A program made the position numbers and the translations under genes. From the NCBI GenBank assembly GCA_016647705.1, contig CM028336.1:5452048-5516047 (forward strand): a stretch of 64,000 nt of DNA, in the 5' to 3' direction. Below are positions 21,893 through 32,699 of this stretch, in pieces; the stretch's first letter is position 1, and every line of letters starts with the position of its first letter. Source of the DNA: Eucommia ulmoides (taxonomy: Eukaryota; Streptophyta; Magnoliopsida; Garryales; Eucommiaceae). Below the pieces are notes generated by a model that was not told the origin of the DNA, searched no databases, and worked only from the letters and a program-made list of their open reading frames with translations.

Positions 21893-22519
21893 TCAGCTGG
21901 TATTGACATTGGCACTTTCATTTTCAGGCTGAGAACCAAAATAAGCGGTGTTCTGCTTAAACCCGAAGAGTTTTCCAACCGCAGAAAGCAAGAGGAAGGG
22001 GATTCCCAAGAAGAGCAAAATCCAAGCTTCGGTTTTGAACATTGACACCATCATTATGAAGTAAATGTACGACCCAAATAGCGTCAATAGGTAGATCTGT
22101 GGCCATGGTTTCCATGGAAAGTCACGAATCAAGAGCATATTCACCGCATCTAATGCAATGAAAAGAGTTGAATTCAACCATACGAACCAATGGGTGATTG
22201 TGGAGTTGTGGTTTTGGGGTTTTTTGGAACGTCCGAGCACACCAATTGCCGAGAAGAAAGACATTGCCATGAGCAATGTGGTCATTGGCAACAACACTGC
22301 GTGTTTGATATTTTCACCGTGTATTTCGAATCTTATGCGGTATTTCAAGCCTTTGGATCCTAAAGCTCTTGCACTGGGAAAGAATTTGTGAGTTTCTGAG
22401 TTGATATGAAATGGATGGTCTAGCATGTCCAAAGCAGTGTAACCGACAGTGTTCTTTGCATTCAACACAATCGATTTTTGAATTCCTTTGTTGTCGGTGA
22501 AAAGCATTGGTTTCAAGCC
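21893..22519 (-). CDS. last exon of an ankyrin-type membrane protein gene
   Basis: The frame opens at the acceptor TTTGTAG/GGCTTGAAACC (exon from 22519) and runs 208 codons to a TGA at 21893. It starts GLKPMLFTDNKG, then NAKNTVGYTALDMLDH, typical of the end of plant ankyrin-repeat domains. Four hydrophobic segments follow: about 75-93 (HAVLLPMTTLLMAMSFFSAI), 108-126, 139-157 and 165-182. The tail is hydrophilic and Asn/Ser-rich. This layout (ankyrin end, four helices, short tail) matches plant membrane ankyrin proteins of the PGG/ACD6 kind. The sequence is distant from the 12099 protein. Upstream exons are not clearly recognised between 22520 and 24000; repeats and a hAT insertion lie there. 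It may be intact or a 3' remnant. Confidence 0.6.
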   Translation of the reverse strand, partial: GLKPMLFTDNKGIQKSIVLNAKNTVGYTALDMLDHPFHINSETHKFFPSARALGSKGLKYRIRFEIHGENIKHAVLLPMTTLLMAMSFFSAIGVLGRSKKPQNHNSTITHWFVWLNSTLFIALDAVNMLLIRDFPWKPWPQIYLLTLFGSYIYFIMMVSMFKTEAWILLFLGIPFLLLSAVGKLFGFKQNTAYFGSQPENESANVNTS

Positions 22520-22635
22520 CTACAAAGAGAATTAATGGTGCACCAAAAAAAAAGTTAAAAAAATCAGCGCATACAGTCTACACAGAAGAGTAATTTATTC
22601 AGAAGTTCAAAGTTACTACACTACATAAAAATCAG

Positions 22636-22816
22636 TGCAAAATTTCCATATAAAAATTGCAGTAGCTCAGTGACTTTGGACTTCTGACGGTATTATTGTT
22701 CTCAAAAAGTTGCAGTAGTGAATGAGTGGGGGTGAACCGCGGCCCGGAAAATTGTAAAATTTCCATGTAAGAAATTGCAGTGGTTCAGTCGCTTTGGAAT
22801 TTTGACAGCATTACTG
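22636..22816. repeat. imperfect tandem duplication (~119-bp period)
   Basis: AAAATTTCCATATAAAAATT..GCAGTAGCTCAGTGACTTTGG (22636 on) is repeated at 22755 as AAAATTTCCATGTAAGAAATT..GCAGTGGTTCAGTCGCTTTGG. It lies in the presumed intron of the minus-strand gene. No function is evident. Confidence 0.6.
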
Positions 22817-23298
22817 TAACAAGCAAATAGGGAGAATAGTGGCCCGCAAAATTTTGAGGGCCATAGCAAAAATCTTAAAACAAAAAGGACGACAGTAAGC
22901 ACAATAGGGATGAATAATGAAAAGAAAAACCAAGGTAGCGTTCGGCAGCGCAGAATTCAAAACCTTGATATCAGAATTTTAATTGGAAATGGGCTGGGAG
23001 GTCATATTCCTCATAAAAGATAAATTGCGGCGTAAACAGATTTCATGTTCAATATAAGTTGTTAATGTGAGTAATTGAGGTCCTTTAAACCATTACATGA
23101 TCTGGGCAACATGTTCAGACTTATGTAAATTTACATGGGATATGAATCAAAAGCAATAAATATTTGAAACAACATGAATATAATAGAATGTCACATATTG
23201 ATCCGTCAATATTTGTATCCTTCTCGTAGCAAAGCACTGATTCAAATAAAGTGGAATTCTGTGTGTTTTTAGAACACACCTCGCCGGTGTCGCTAGTC

Positions 23299-23705
23299 GG
23301 GATGGTCATGGGCTTAGAGGCCCGATCGGCCCGCCGAGCCCGGCCCTATTTTTTTAGGATTTGGGCTTGGTGTTTGAACCCATGGGCCGGGCTGGGCTAG
23401 AGAGAGACAGAAAGAGTTGAGGGACTATTTTGTAATTTTCGATTTCAGCTAGATAATTTAGTAAACCCTAGTTTCATTCCTCTCCATAGAGAAAGAGTTG
23501 ATGGGTCATTTTATAATTTTAATATTTAGTTTTTAAATTTTAAAAAAAAAAAAATTATAGGGCCGGACCTGAACTTAATTTTTTTTTGTAGGGCCGGGCT
23601 TGGCATAAAATTAGGGCCCGATCATAGGACCGGGCCTTACATTTTTGTGTAATATCCTGGTCAAAACCCGGCCAAACTCGGCCCGGCCAGGCCCATGACC
23701 ATCCC
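23299..23705. mobile_element. non-autonomous hAT-like element (~407 bp)
   Basis: The ends are perfect 15-bp inverted repeats GGGATGGTCATGGGC and GCCCATGACCATCCC. The flanks share TAGTC (23294-23298 and 23709-23713). Taken as an 8-bp duplication the flanks are CGCTAGTC and TATTAGTC, differing by three transitions. The homologous segment at about 29085-29100 reads CGCTGGTCACTCTG without the insert, giving an empty site. The interior is rich in GGGCC repeats and has no ORF of note. Confidence 0.8.
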
Positions 23706-23713
23706 TATTAGTC

Positions 23714-23850
23714 ACTCTGACCGACTCTGATCCCAACACTATTTTCACATTAATATCCCGGGGATACAAGTCAGATTCTTCCAAATTACAGAAAATTTGA
23801 AGACTGAGTATCAACGACCACAATGATATCAAGCAAAAAAAAATACTTCT
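23714..23850 (-). other. exon-like segment interrupted by the hAT insertion
   Basis: Minus-strand frame ESDLYPRDINVKIVLGSESV then RVT runs into the hAT element. It resumes beyond the element as SDTGEVCSKNTQNST (from about 23293). The paralogous segment at 29040-29200 reads KIVLGSESVRVTSDTGKVCS without a break, then RSGNRQDNWVKVVQWLLEI. Conserved reading in two copies suggests former coding sequence, possibly an upstream exon of the 21893 gene. I do not recognise the protein. Confidence 0.4.
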
Positions 23851-23954
23851 CAGCCATACCTCTGCCAAACAGATCAACGCTGGAAGGGTGAAGACGGATA
23901 TGCCCAAAACACACAATTGACGACCACGTCAGACTATCTTGCTGCCGTTTGTTT

Positions 23955-23959
23955 AAATA

Positions 23960-23998
<39 letters not shown>

Positions 23999-24180
23999 AG
24001 CTTCCCCTTTCCAAAATATAAAATTCAAAACAAAATGGAAAGGAAAGGGAGGAGAAGTATCCTGATCATTTCATGGAAATCACGTTAAAAGTAGCGGAAA
24101 GAAACCCATCACCGAATATTTACTTTAGTCGACTTGACTTTTTTCAGTATTGATACTCCGCGTGAAGTCGAGCGGGGCCA
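23955..24180 (-). promoter_or_regulatory. GA/CT-tract module, copy 2; possible promoter
   Basis: Same block as 1020-1260 and 30955-31140. On the minus strand, AATTTTATATTTTGG (about 24027-24013) is followed by AAGCTTCTTC and a CT repeat, resembling a TATA box and CT-rich leader. It lies about 1.45 kb upstream of the last exon at 22519 and in the right orientation to drive that gene. The promoter role is inferred. Confidence 0.4.
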
Positions 24181-25304
24181 TTCTGAATACGCTCCCTTTT
24201 ACTTTAGGCGACTTGGTTGAAAAGAAAAATAAAAAGACCAAAAGTAATTTATTTTGATATAATTTATTATTTTGTTCCCATATATTATAAAAATAAATTA
24301 AAAAATTTATTATTAGTTATATAATTATAATTTTATTTATTTTTTATTTTTCCCCTAAATTTGTGTGAAAAAAAATTATCTCGAAAATTGAAAAAAAAAA
24401 CTCTCCCATTTTCTATCCGACCAACACAAGGATTTTTTTTTTTTTTTTTTTTTCTATTTCGTTTTCTTTCTCATCTATTTTTCATCCAACCAAACGTACT
24501 CTAGATCTTACACAATGGAGATAAACTAAATATATCCACTACACTACGAGTCTTGGGATACTCTTTTATTTTATGATATTGCTTCGAGATTGATGATCCC
24601 TCTAATTTAAATGTTGATAATAGTACCATTGTTTTTAATATTCTTCTTGTTAAATGTGTTCATTTCTAATTTGATCTTCCTGTCACACATGGGGCCTTGG
24701 TCAGTTAACTCTCGATCAATCTCTCCCTTTGTGGCTATTACGTGATAGTTGTTGTAATCTGGGCTAGTATATCAATGTAGGGGTGGTCTTGGGTCTCTCT
24801 CAACCTTAAAAGCTAGATCATGGAGTGAGATTTTTTCTCAAACTTATAACCTAATTAGTAGCCCATTCCACATCTGATGTGGGATAAACCCAACGCAATC
24901 CAAAAGAAGATCTAGGTCTAAGATAACTTGAGACGATAATATTAGAATTGATTTGATGACATTAAATCTAATTACGTCGTAAACAAATTCATATAACCGA
25001 CCCTACTTAATTGAGATAAAAATTTAGTTGTTGTTGCTCCTGAGTCAACAATAATCTACAATCTAAGTTAAATTGAATTTGATTTATATATTAAATATAG
25101 GAAAATTAATTATATAGCTCTTAAGAGATGTATAAATTATAAAATGAACCCCCAACTACCATAATAAAGTTTTTAATCCTCAAAGATTTTAGAAAATAGT
25201 CCTCTATTCTTTGACCATCTTTTTTTCCATTATTTACGTCCAATATTATTCTGTTAAAAAATCAAGATGTGAACATTCACATTTTCATTATGTTATTTTT
25301 AAAT
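24181..25304. other. AT-rich intergenic, no gene
   Basis: T tracts (24428-24452), no ORF of substance and no terminal repeats that I recognise. Confidence 0.5.
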
Positions 25305-26935
25305 GGGATAAAGACATTTTTGGTCTCTGACAAATGCCTCAGGTATCCAATTGACTCTTAACTTTTGCAATTCGACAATTTAGCACTTGACATTTCAAAA
25401 TCGTTCCAAATTGGCTCTTAGGGCGGGTTCTGTTAGTAAAATTTGGAAAACTTGGATGGAAAATGTCACGTGACAAGCACGTGACGTTTAGCCAAAGGTA
25501 CATGCGTCATTTCATTCTTACTAATAGATTGTGACCTATTTACATATTTTGTTAAACTTAAAGGGTTAAAAATGTTTTTTTTTTCTTTAATTTTTTTTCC
25601 CAGATCATCTTCTTCCTCTCCGCCGCTGCTCTCCGATCCTTCGTTCACCTCTGATCCTTCTGCCACGTCGGCGACGCGTGCTCCGATCCTTTGTTCACCT
25701 GCGTCGTTTTCGTCTTTTTCGCCATCACCTGCGTCGTCTTCTCCATCACGTTTATCGTCTTCGGTTTCGATTAATTAAGGGAAGTGGAGGCTAGGGTTTC
25801 GATTGGGTTTTGATTTCGAAATCGAAACCCTGTTTCAATTTGGTTTTGTTTGGGTTGCGATTTTGAAATTGAAACCCTATTTAGATTTGGGTTTCGATTT
25901 CAAAATTGAAACTCAAATCGATTTCGATTTCGAACAGGGTTTCGATTTAAGTTTGATTTCGATGGTGTTCATCGTTTTGGTGGTGATGTTCGGCGGTGTT
26001 CTTCGATTTTGAAATTGAAACCGTGGTTCGATTTGGGTTTCGATTTCGATTTCGAAATCGAAACCCTTAGGTTCGATTTCGATGGTGTTCTTCGATTTTG
26101 AAATTGAAACCATTCGATTTCGAAATCTAAATGGAAACCTAAATTGAAACCCTATTTCGATTTCGATTTCGAACTCAAAATCGAAACCCCTAGGTTCGAT
26201 TTCGATGGTGTTCGTCATTTTGGTGCGATGTTCGGCGGTGTTTTTCGATTTCAAAATCGAAACCCCAAAGTTCAATTTCGATGGTGTTCGTTGTTTTGGT
26301 GGCGATGTCCAGCGGTGTTCTTCGATTTAGAAATCAAAATCGATTTCTTGTTTCGATTTCGAAATCGAAAACCCAAGGTTCGATTTCGGGGGTGTTCATT
26401 TTAATGTTGATGTTCGTTTTCGTGTTGATGTTGTGTTTTAATATGGGAGCAAAAAAAAAGTATGATTATATTCTGCTCCCTTATTTTTAGCATAAAATTC
26501 TTAGAATATAATAGAATTCCTATTTACTTTTTCATAAAGGTTTGTATTTGGTTTGATTTGGTTAGATATGTCATTCCTTTTGTATTCTTTGGGATTTTTA
26601 ATTCCCTTTTTAATGAAAAAAACTCAAATAATATTTCCAAAAAAAATATTATTTTATTCCCTTAAATTTGTTGTTCCCATAATTAAAAATAAAAAATAAA
26701 AAATTGTTGTTCCCATAATTTGTTATTCAATTGAGAAAGAAAAACAAAAAAAAAATATTTTGACCCCTTAATTTTAGATAACTTTTCAAAATTAATCTCA
26801 TTGTACGCATAAAGACTAAAATACCCTTAATGAAATATTGACTGTTAGTTGACTTAATGAAATCTACATCAGAGGCCAATTTGGAACGATTTTGAAATAT
26901 CAAGAGCCAAATTGTCAAATTGCAAAAACCTAAGA
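25305..26935. mobile_element. foldback (MULE-like) element A
   Basis: The left terminal repeat starts GGGATAAAGACATTTTTGG and runs about 170 bases. The inverted right repeat ends near 26935 and has lost its outermost ~50 bases. Internal order, shared with elements B and C: terminal repeat with CACGTGACAAGCACGTGACG, T tract plus CCCAGATC, a CT/GC-rich leader-like block (25600-25780), an array of imperfect CGATTTCGAAATCG units (25800-26400), then the right repeat. Long inverted termini with captured DNA fit Mutator-like or foldback elements. No transposase was found. Confidence 0.7.
25800..26400. repeat. palindromic CGATTTCGAAATCG array in element A
   Basis: Repeated units combine TTCGATTTCGATGGTGTTCG, TTTTGGTGGCGATG and TTCTTCGATTTCGAAATCGAAA. 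The core TTTCGATTTCGAAATCGAAA is its own reverse complement, so the array can fold on itself. The repetitive ORFs across it (Phe/Glu/Ile/Asp/Arg-rich) are products of the repeat and not genes. Confidence 0.75.
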
Positions 26936-28086
26936 CAACAATAACAAAATTGACATGAATATTCACCAACCACAAATGTCACATTTCTTGAAAACTAAAT
27001 CAAAACAAATTTAAAATTCCGTGTGAATATTCACTAGAAACAAATCAAGAAATATGAAAAAAACCTTTAAAAAAAAATCACATAAATAAATAAATAAAAA
27101 ATTAGAAATTTTATTATTTGGTCTTCGTAAGAGAGTGTATTGAGAAAATGATCTTTCAAATATCAATATTAAATTTTTAGTCCTCGTAGTCTTCTTAAAG
27201 TTTAATCCCTAATCATTGCCCCTTATTTGTATTGTATTTACAATTTATGTCATTCTGTTAAAAAATATGAGTTCACTTTTTCAAAAATCACCAAATCATC
27301 AAAATCATCTCACACGATTCACCGTTGATAGAAATTAAAAATAAAAAAATTACCAAATTAATCTACGAAAAATCATTTTTTTAACGATATGAATTTCAAT
27401 TTTCTTGAGTAACTTTTTATAGGTTTGTGAATGTTCATGTTTTTTGAAAAATTAATCTACGAAAAATCATCTTTCCAACGACATGAACATTCATATATAT
27501 ATTTTTTTTAATATTTAATACATATTTATACTAATTGTATTATTGTGAATATTCATACTTTCACCAAAAACACATCAAAATATATACTTTCGTCAAAATA
27601 CCAAAAATACTAAGATATGAACATTCACCAAAATACATTAATAAGAACATTCACACAAAATAAAATAATCAAACAATCACAATCACAATTAATAAAGCAA
27701 ACTCTATTAAAATAACAATTGTAACACCAAAAATCAAACAATGAACATTCAACAAAAAACAAAATATAACCACATGAACACTTACAAACACAAAATCGAT
27801 CAACAAGAGGTTCGCCACTGCCGTCAATGAACTCTAGCGGCCAGTGGTAACGGCGTTGGCGAAACGACATGAGTGGAACCAAAGAACATTCACATGAACA
27901 AAAACTTCAAATAAATCAGCAAACAAATTACATGAACATTTATAGATCTTGAATATGAACACTAAACAGATTCATTATGATCTGAACATTCACATGTTCC
28001 AAAAATCTCACACAAATCAAATAGTTGAACATTCACATAGTTTGAAAGAGAAAGATAGAGAGAGAAAGAGAAGTATAAATAAATAA

Positions 28087-28149
<63 letters not shown>

Positions 28150-28440
28150 TGGGGTTTAAACTGTAATTTTTTTTAAAAATAGTGTATATATCTCATAAAA
28201 ATATATCTAAAATGTCAGTTACACGTTTCAATTTCGCGGTTATTATCCCAAAACTAAAATTACTTCAATCGCTAATTTCAAAATCAAAATCGCAATCAAA
28301 CTATTTAATCGGTTTTAAAATCGGACCATTCTATTCGGTTTTCCTCGGTTACACGTCGGTTTGAAAAAATAATAGGATTGTATTTATAAATATTCAAAAA
28401 TTAGGGGGTGGTAAATGTTAATATTTTGAAGATAATAATA
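26936..28440. other. AT-rich region with many GAACATTCAC motifs
   Basis: GAACATTCA or close variants recur at least ten times between 27430 and 28040, spaced irregularly, and again at 34900-35150. The DNA looks like the interior of an AT-rich element, but ends were not identified. A minus-strand frame at 27882-27625 begins MVPLMSFRQRRYHWPLEFID in a locally GC-richer patch and degenerates. It is not a convincing gene. Confidence 0.45.
28090..28150. repeat. (CA)n(TA)n compound microsatellite
   Basis: About 17 CA units are followed by about 12 TA units. Simple repeat. Confidence 0.95.
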
Positions 28441-28447
28441 ATGAACC

Positions 28448-28463
28448 GGGGGGGGGGGGGGGG
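28448..28463 (+). repeat. poly-G tract
   Basis: About sixteen consecutive G, within CCGGGG..GGGATAAATAAAG. Such tracts are rare in an AT-rich plant genome, can form four-stranded structures and are prone to length errors. Confidence 0.9.
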
Positions 28464-28483
28464 ATAAATAAAGCAAAGAAACA

Positions 28484-28561
28484 GCAGATGCATCTGCCGA
28501 TTGAGAATTAAATGACGCAGAAACTCCAACCGGGAAAATTACATTTAATGCCACGGTTGGA
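28484..28561. repeat. palindrome and inverted repeat cluster
   Basis: GCAGATGCATCTGC (28484-28497) is a perfect 14-base palindrome. ACTCCAACCG and CGGTTGGAGT (about 28524-28564) are perfect 10-base inverted repeats around about 20 bases. This may be an end of a small inverted-repeat element. No function is assigned. Confidence 0.55.
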
Positions 28562-28929
28562 GTTGTAATCAATGCATGGCCGTCCGATTACTTTTCATCA
28601 TCTAATCACAACCGTTAGTATTTGGACAGCTCACCCCATACAACTCATACTAGAGTAATATTAATATATAAAAAGGATATAATTGTCTATTTATTTTTTT
28701 TCAATTTTGAAAAGGACTTTTTTATAAGAATATTTTTCAAAATGATTAAAAAATAATTTTTTTTAAAAAAAAAATTAGTAAGGAAAGAGAATGTTAAAAA
28801 AAGTCCAAACAATAAAAAATCATTTTTTTTTTTTTTTTACAAAAATCACTAAATAAAGATATAACAAAATTGGCATCAACATTCACCATTTCGCAAATGA
28901 ACACCCATCAAATCACACACAGGAATTAA

Positions 28930-29230
28930 TATTCAGTTCTGAATTTCTTCTTTTATCATTCAAGGTTCACAATCATCTGTCCGTCGCACTCTGTCAACTA
29001 GAGTGAATCAGGAATTTCTAGGAGCCACTGCACCACCTTCACCCAATTGTCCTGCCGGTTGCCTGAGCGAGAACACACCTTGCCGGTGTCGCTGGTCACT
29101 CTGACTGACTCTGATCCCAACACTATTTTCACATCAATATCTCAGGGATACAAGTCAGATTCTTCCAAATTATAAAAAATTTGGAGGCTGAGTATCAATG
29201 ATCAGATGGGGATACAAGTCAAATTCTTTC
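28930..29230 (-). repeat. segmental copy of 23250-23850 without the hAT insertion
   Basis: GAACACACCTTGCCGGTGTCGC.., TGACTCTGATCCCAACACTA and GATACAAGTCAGATTCTTCC align with 23270-23300 plus 23714-23800. The copy is uninterrupted and so shows the pre-insertion site of the hAT element. Its minus strand reads VRVTSDTGKVCSRSGNRQ and on to EIPDSL then stop. Confidence 0.7.
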
Positions 29231-29398
29231 AGATGGGATAAGAGAGCTATCAAGACGATTTGGTATTATTAGGGGCCATAACCATAATATTATGTATTTA
29301 TATGGTGTGATTAGAGTTCACATAATCCCTTAATCACCCCAATAGTTTTCGGTATTTACTTATTTAACTCACATTCTTTTTAGTAGTCTATTGGTTTA
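29231..29398. other. short unassigned spacer
   Basis: AT-rich sequence between the segmental copy and element B. No ORF or repeat is recognised. Confidence 0.4.
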
Positions 29399-30842
29399 AG
29401 GATAAAGACCTTTTTGGTCTCTGAGAAATATCTCGGGTGTCCAATTGGCCCCTAAGAAATACAATTCGACAATTTGGGCCTTAACATTTCAATATAGTGT
29501 CCAATTGGCCCTTCAAGCGAATTCCGTTAACAAAATTGGGGGAAAATGGATGGAAAAAATCACATGACAAGCACGTGACGTTTGGCCAAGGGTATATGCG
29601 TCATTTCATTTTTACTAATATATTGGGACCTATTTATATCTTTTGTTAAACTTAAGGGGTTAAAAATATTTTTTTTCTTTAATTTTTTTCCCAGATCGTA
29701 TTCTTCTTCTTCGCCGCTGCTGCTCTCCGATCTTTCATTCAGCTCCGATCCCTCTGCCACGTCGGTGACGCGTGCTCCGATCCTTCATTCACCTGCGTCG
29801 TCTTCGTCTTCTTTGCCATCTTCGTCTGCATCTTCACCTGCGTCTTCATCGTCTTCTGCGTCTTCGTTCATCTGCGTCTTCTTCGTCTTCGTCATCGTCT
29901 TCTGCGTCTTCGTTCACCTGCGTCGTCATTTGTGTCTTCTTCGGTTTCAATTAATTAAGGGAAGTGGAGGCTAGGGTTTCGTTTGGGTTTCGATTTGGGT
30001 TTTGTTTTGGTGGCGATGTTCGGCGGTGTTCTTCGATTTCGAAATCGAAACCGTGGTTCCATTTGGGTTTCGATTTCGATTTCGAAATGGAAACCCCTAG
30101 ATTCAATTTCAATGGTGTTCGTCGTTTTGGTGGCGATATTCGACGGTGTTCTTCGATTTCAAAATCGAAACCGTGGTTCGATTTGGGTTTCGATTTCGAT
30201 GGTATTCGTCATTTTAGTGGTGATGTTCGGCGGTATTCTTCGATTTCGAAATCGAAATCAATTTCCTGTTGCGATTTCGAAATCGAAACCCCAATGTTCG
30301 ATTTTGGCAGTGTTTTTTGTTTTCGATTTTGGTGTTCGTTAGTAGTGTTGTTCGTTTTGGTGGTGGTATTCGTTTTGGTGGTGGTGTTCGTTAGTGTTGA
30401 TGTTCGTTTTGGTGATGATATTCATTGTCGTGTTGATATTGTGTTTTAATATGGGAGAAAAAAAATATGATTATGTTCCAAAAAAAAATATTGTTTTGTT
30501 CACATAATTAAAAAAAAAAAAAAAATTGTTGTTCCCATATTCAATTGAGAAAGAAATACCCAAAAAAAAAAAATGATTATGTTCTTACAATTGATAAAGA
30601 AATAACAAAAAAAATATTTTGACCCTTTAAGTTTAGATGACTTTTTAAAATTAACTCCATTGTACGCGTAAAGAATAAATTACCCTTAATGAAACGTGAC
30701 CATTAGTTGACTTAACAGAATTTGCTTGAAGGGCCAATTGGACACTATTTTGAAATGTCAAGGGTCAAATTGTCGAATTGTATTTCATAGGGACTAATAG
30801 GACACCCAAGGTATTTTTAAGGGATCACTTAATTTTATCTTA
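29399..30842. mobile_element. foldback (MULE-like) element B
   Basis: The left terminal repeat starts AGGATAAAGACCTTTTTGG. The right one, read inverted, starts AAGATAAAATTAAGTGATCCC. The arms align for at least 140 bases, sharing AATACAATTCGACAATTTG and AGTGTCCAATTGGCCCTTCA. Internal order is as in element A: CACGTGACG in the repeat, CCCAGATC, CT/GC-rich block (29690-29960), palindromic array (29975-30350). No transposase. Clear target duplication not found. Confidence 0.8.
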
Positions 30843-30954
30843 TTAAATTTAAATAAAAAAATATAATTATATTAATAATATGTTGTCCAAAATTAGATTA
30901 GGAAATAAAATTGTTTAACATGTTTATAAATAAAAATATAAAAAAAAAATGGAA

Positions 30955-31300
30955 AGAGAGAGAGAGAGAGAAAACAGGCTTTCCCTTTCCAAAATATAAA
31001 ATCCAAAATAAAATGGAAAAGAAATGGACAGTACAAGAAGTATCCTGATCGTTTCACGGAAATGAAGTCAAAAGTAGCACCGCCTTTTTTGCTTTTTTAA
31101 CCTTGTGAGTATTGACACTCCGCGAAAAGTCGAGCCGGCCTTGTGATTACGAGACAGGAAAGTGGAGGGAGAGAGAGAGAGAATGAGAGAGGGAGAAATG
31201 AGAGAGAATGGTGGGACCCAGGGAAAGAATTAGACAACTTTGAGAGAGAGAAAAAGGGTTTGTATAGTAAGTATACATTATAAACGGGTTTTTTAATATG
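30955..31300 (-). repeat. GA-tract module, copy 3
   Basis: Matches 1020-1260 and 23955-24180 through CTTTCCAAAATATAAAAT, AAGTATCCTGATC and GTATTGACACTCCGCG. After 31135 it continues into a GA-rich stretch with GGTGGGACCCA. That stretch resembles the CT-rich repeats at 35560-35650, 36000-36110 and 38640-38890 on the other strand. Confidence 0.55.
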
Positions 31301-32365
31301 AGCTCCCAAAGTACAACAATAATTTTATTATATCATCATTATTTATTTTAATTTGGCCAAAACCCCATTTTCATCCGCGCGTTCCCTATCACTTTAAAAA
31401 GACTTGGGCAAAACCCCATTTTCATCGGCGTGTTCCCTTTTAAAAGACGCGTAGGATAAGGAAGCTGTACATGGTAGAAATTTATTTTGTTGAGTGAAAA
31501 TAAAAAGTCCACCTTTTTTTTATTGGAATTTTTAATATTTGGTCCGAATTTTACTCTCTCTCTTCAATCATTCTTCCTTCTCTCTCCTCAACAATTATTT
31601 TAAAGAATGAAGATTTTTTTAGTCTTTAAAAAATATCTTAGATGTTTAATTGGTCCTTAAAAAATACAATTTGACAATTTAATCTTTAATATTTTAAAAT
31701 AGTGTCCAATTAGCTCTCGGCTCGGATTCCATTAGTAAAATTTAGAAAAATTATATGGAAAAAGTCATGTGACAAGCACGTGATATTTGGCGAAGGATAA
31801 ATATGTCATTTCATTTTTTCTAATTAAATGAGACTTATTTACATATTTTGTTTAAAATTAAGGGGCATAAAATGTAATTAACCCTTACCTCCTTCAACAC
31901 AATCCTTCTCTCTCTAAACCAAAAACCCATCTTCTCCAATTTTTCATTTCTATCATCCACTCAAGCAATCCTTTTTTTTTTTTTTTTTTTTTCAGTTCTT
32001 CTGATTCACGATTCATCATATCTTCCCTGTATATTCCCTAATTTTATTTCTATTTTTTTGCTGCGGAGTATCTCTGGGGTTCGTGTTTCTTCCTGTTCTG
32101 AATTGGATTTGGATCTTCTTTTTTTTCACTCGGTAAGTTCAAAGTTGATGTTCTGTTTATGGTGGTTCAACACTTCGCATTTCAACTGTATATGTTGTGA
32201 ATCGACTGTTTTGTGTAAATTGGGAAATGTACAGATCGTTTTGATCTTAAATCTTTGTTTCTGTTTTGCTATCTTGGAGAGTCGTGCTTTAGTGAATCTG
32301 TTTGTTCTCTAGGGCTTTGCTTATATCTGTGTTATTTGGCAGGGGTTTGTATTTTTTGGAGCACA

Positions 32366-32524
32366 ATGGGAGGGGTGTGCTCGAGTGGAACGATGAAGCG
32401 ATGTTCGGAGCACGCGGAGAAGAATTTCGAATTTTCCGGGAAGCTGAAGTCGAAGACGAGCTTTGATAAGCGCAAGGATGAGGATTTTTGTTCCTTGTAT
32501 TTTTCTTACTCGCATTTTCGTTGA
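32366..32524 (+). pseudogene. captured first coding exon, PSK-simulator-like (DUF3475/DUF668) gene
   Basis: An ATG at 32366 opens MGGVCSSGTMKRCSEHAEKN, FEFSGKLKSKTSFDKRKDED, then stops at 32524. N-terminal MGGVCS is an N-myristoylation signal. MGGVCS followed by a FSGKLKS phrase is, from memory, characteristic of plant DUF3475/DUF668 proteins related to PSK SIMULATOR 1. The exon follows an intron: leader exon near 32060-32130 ending ACTCG/GTAAGT and acceptor TTGGCAG at 32342. A further fragment after TTTTTAG (32646) reads ADGDLKM then stop. The rest of the gene is missing, so it is a captured 5' piece. Family assignment is moderate. Confidence 0.5.
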
Positions 32525-32699
32525 TTTTGCTGTTTTGTGTTATTATACTGAGTACCACGAGGGAATTGTAGAAGAAATATGGATGCTGTTTCAATTTGTT
32601 CTTTCTGGATCATGATAAGATGCTGGGATTTTCTTTTGCTTTTTAGCTGATGGGGATCTGAAGATGTGAATGACAGGAATTAATCGAAATCAAACCTAA

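Noticed and set aside
28090..28150. Regulatory Z-DNA element
   Set aside because: A plain CA/TA microsatellite with no supporting context.
29964..30449. 161-codon open frame in element B
   Set aside because: Same reason: repeat-derived composition, overlapping frames equally open, no domain.
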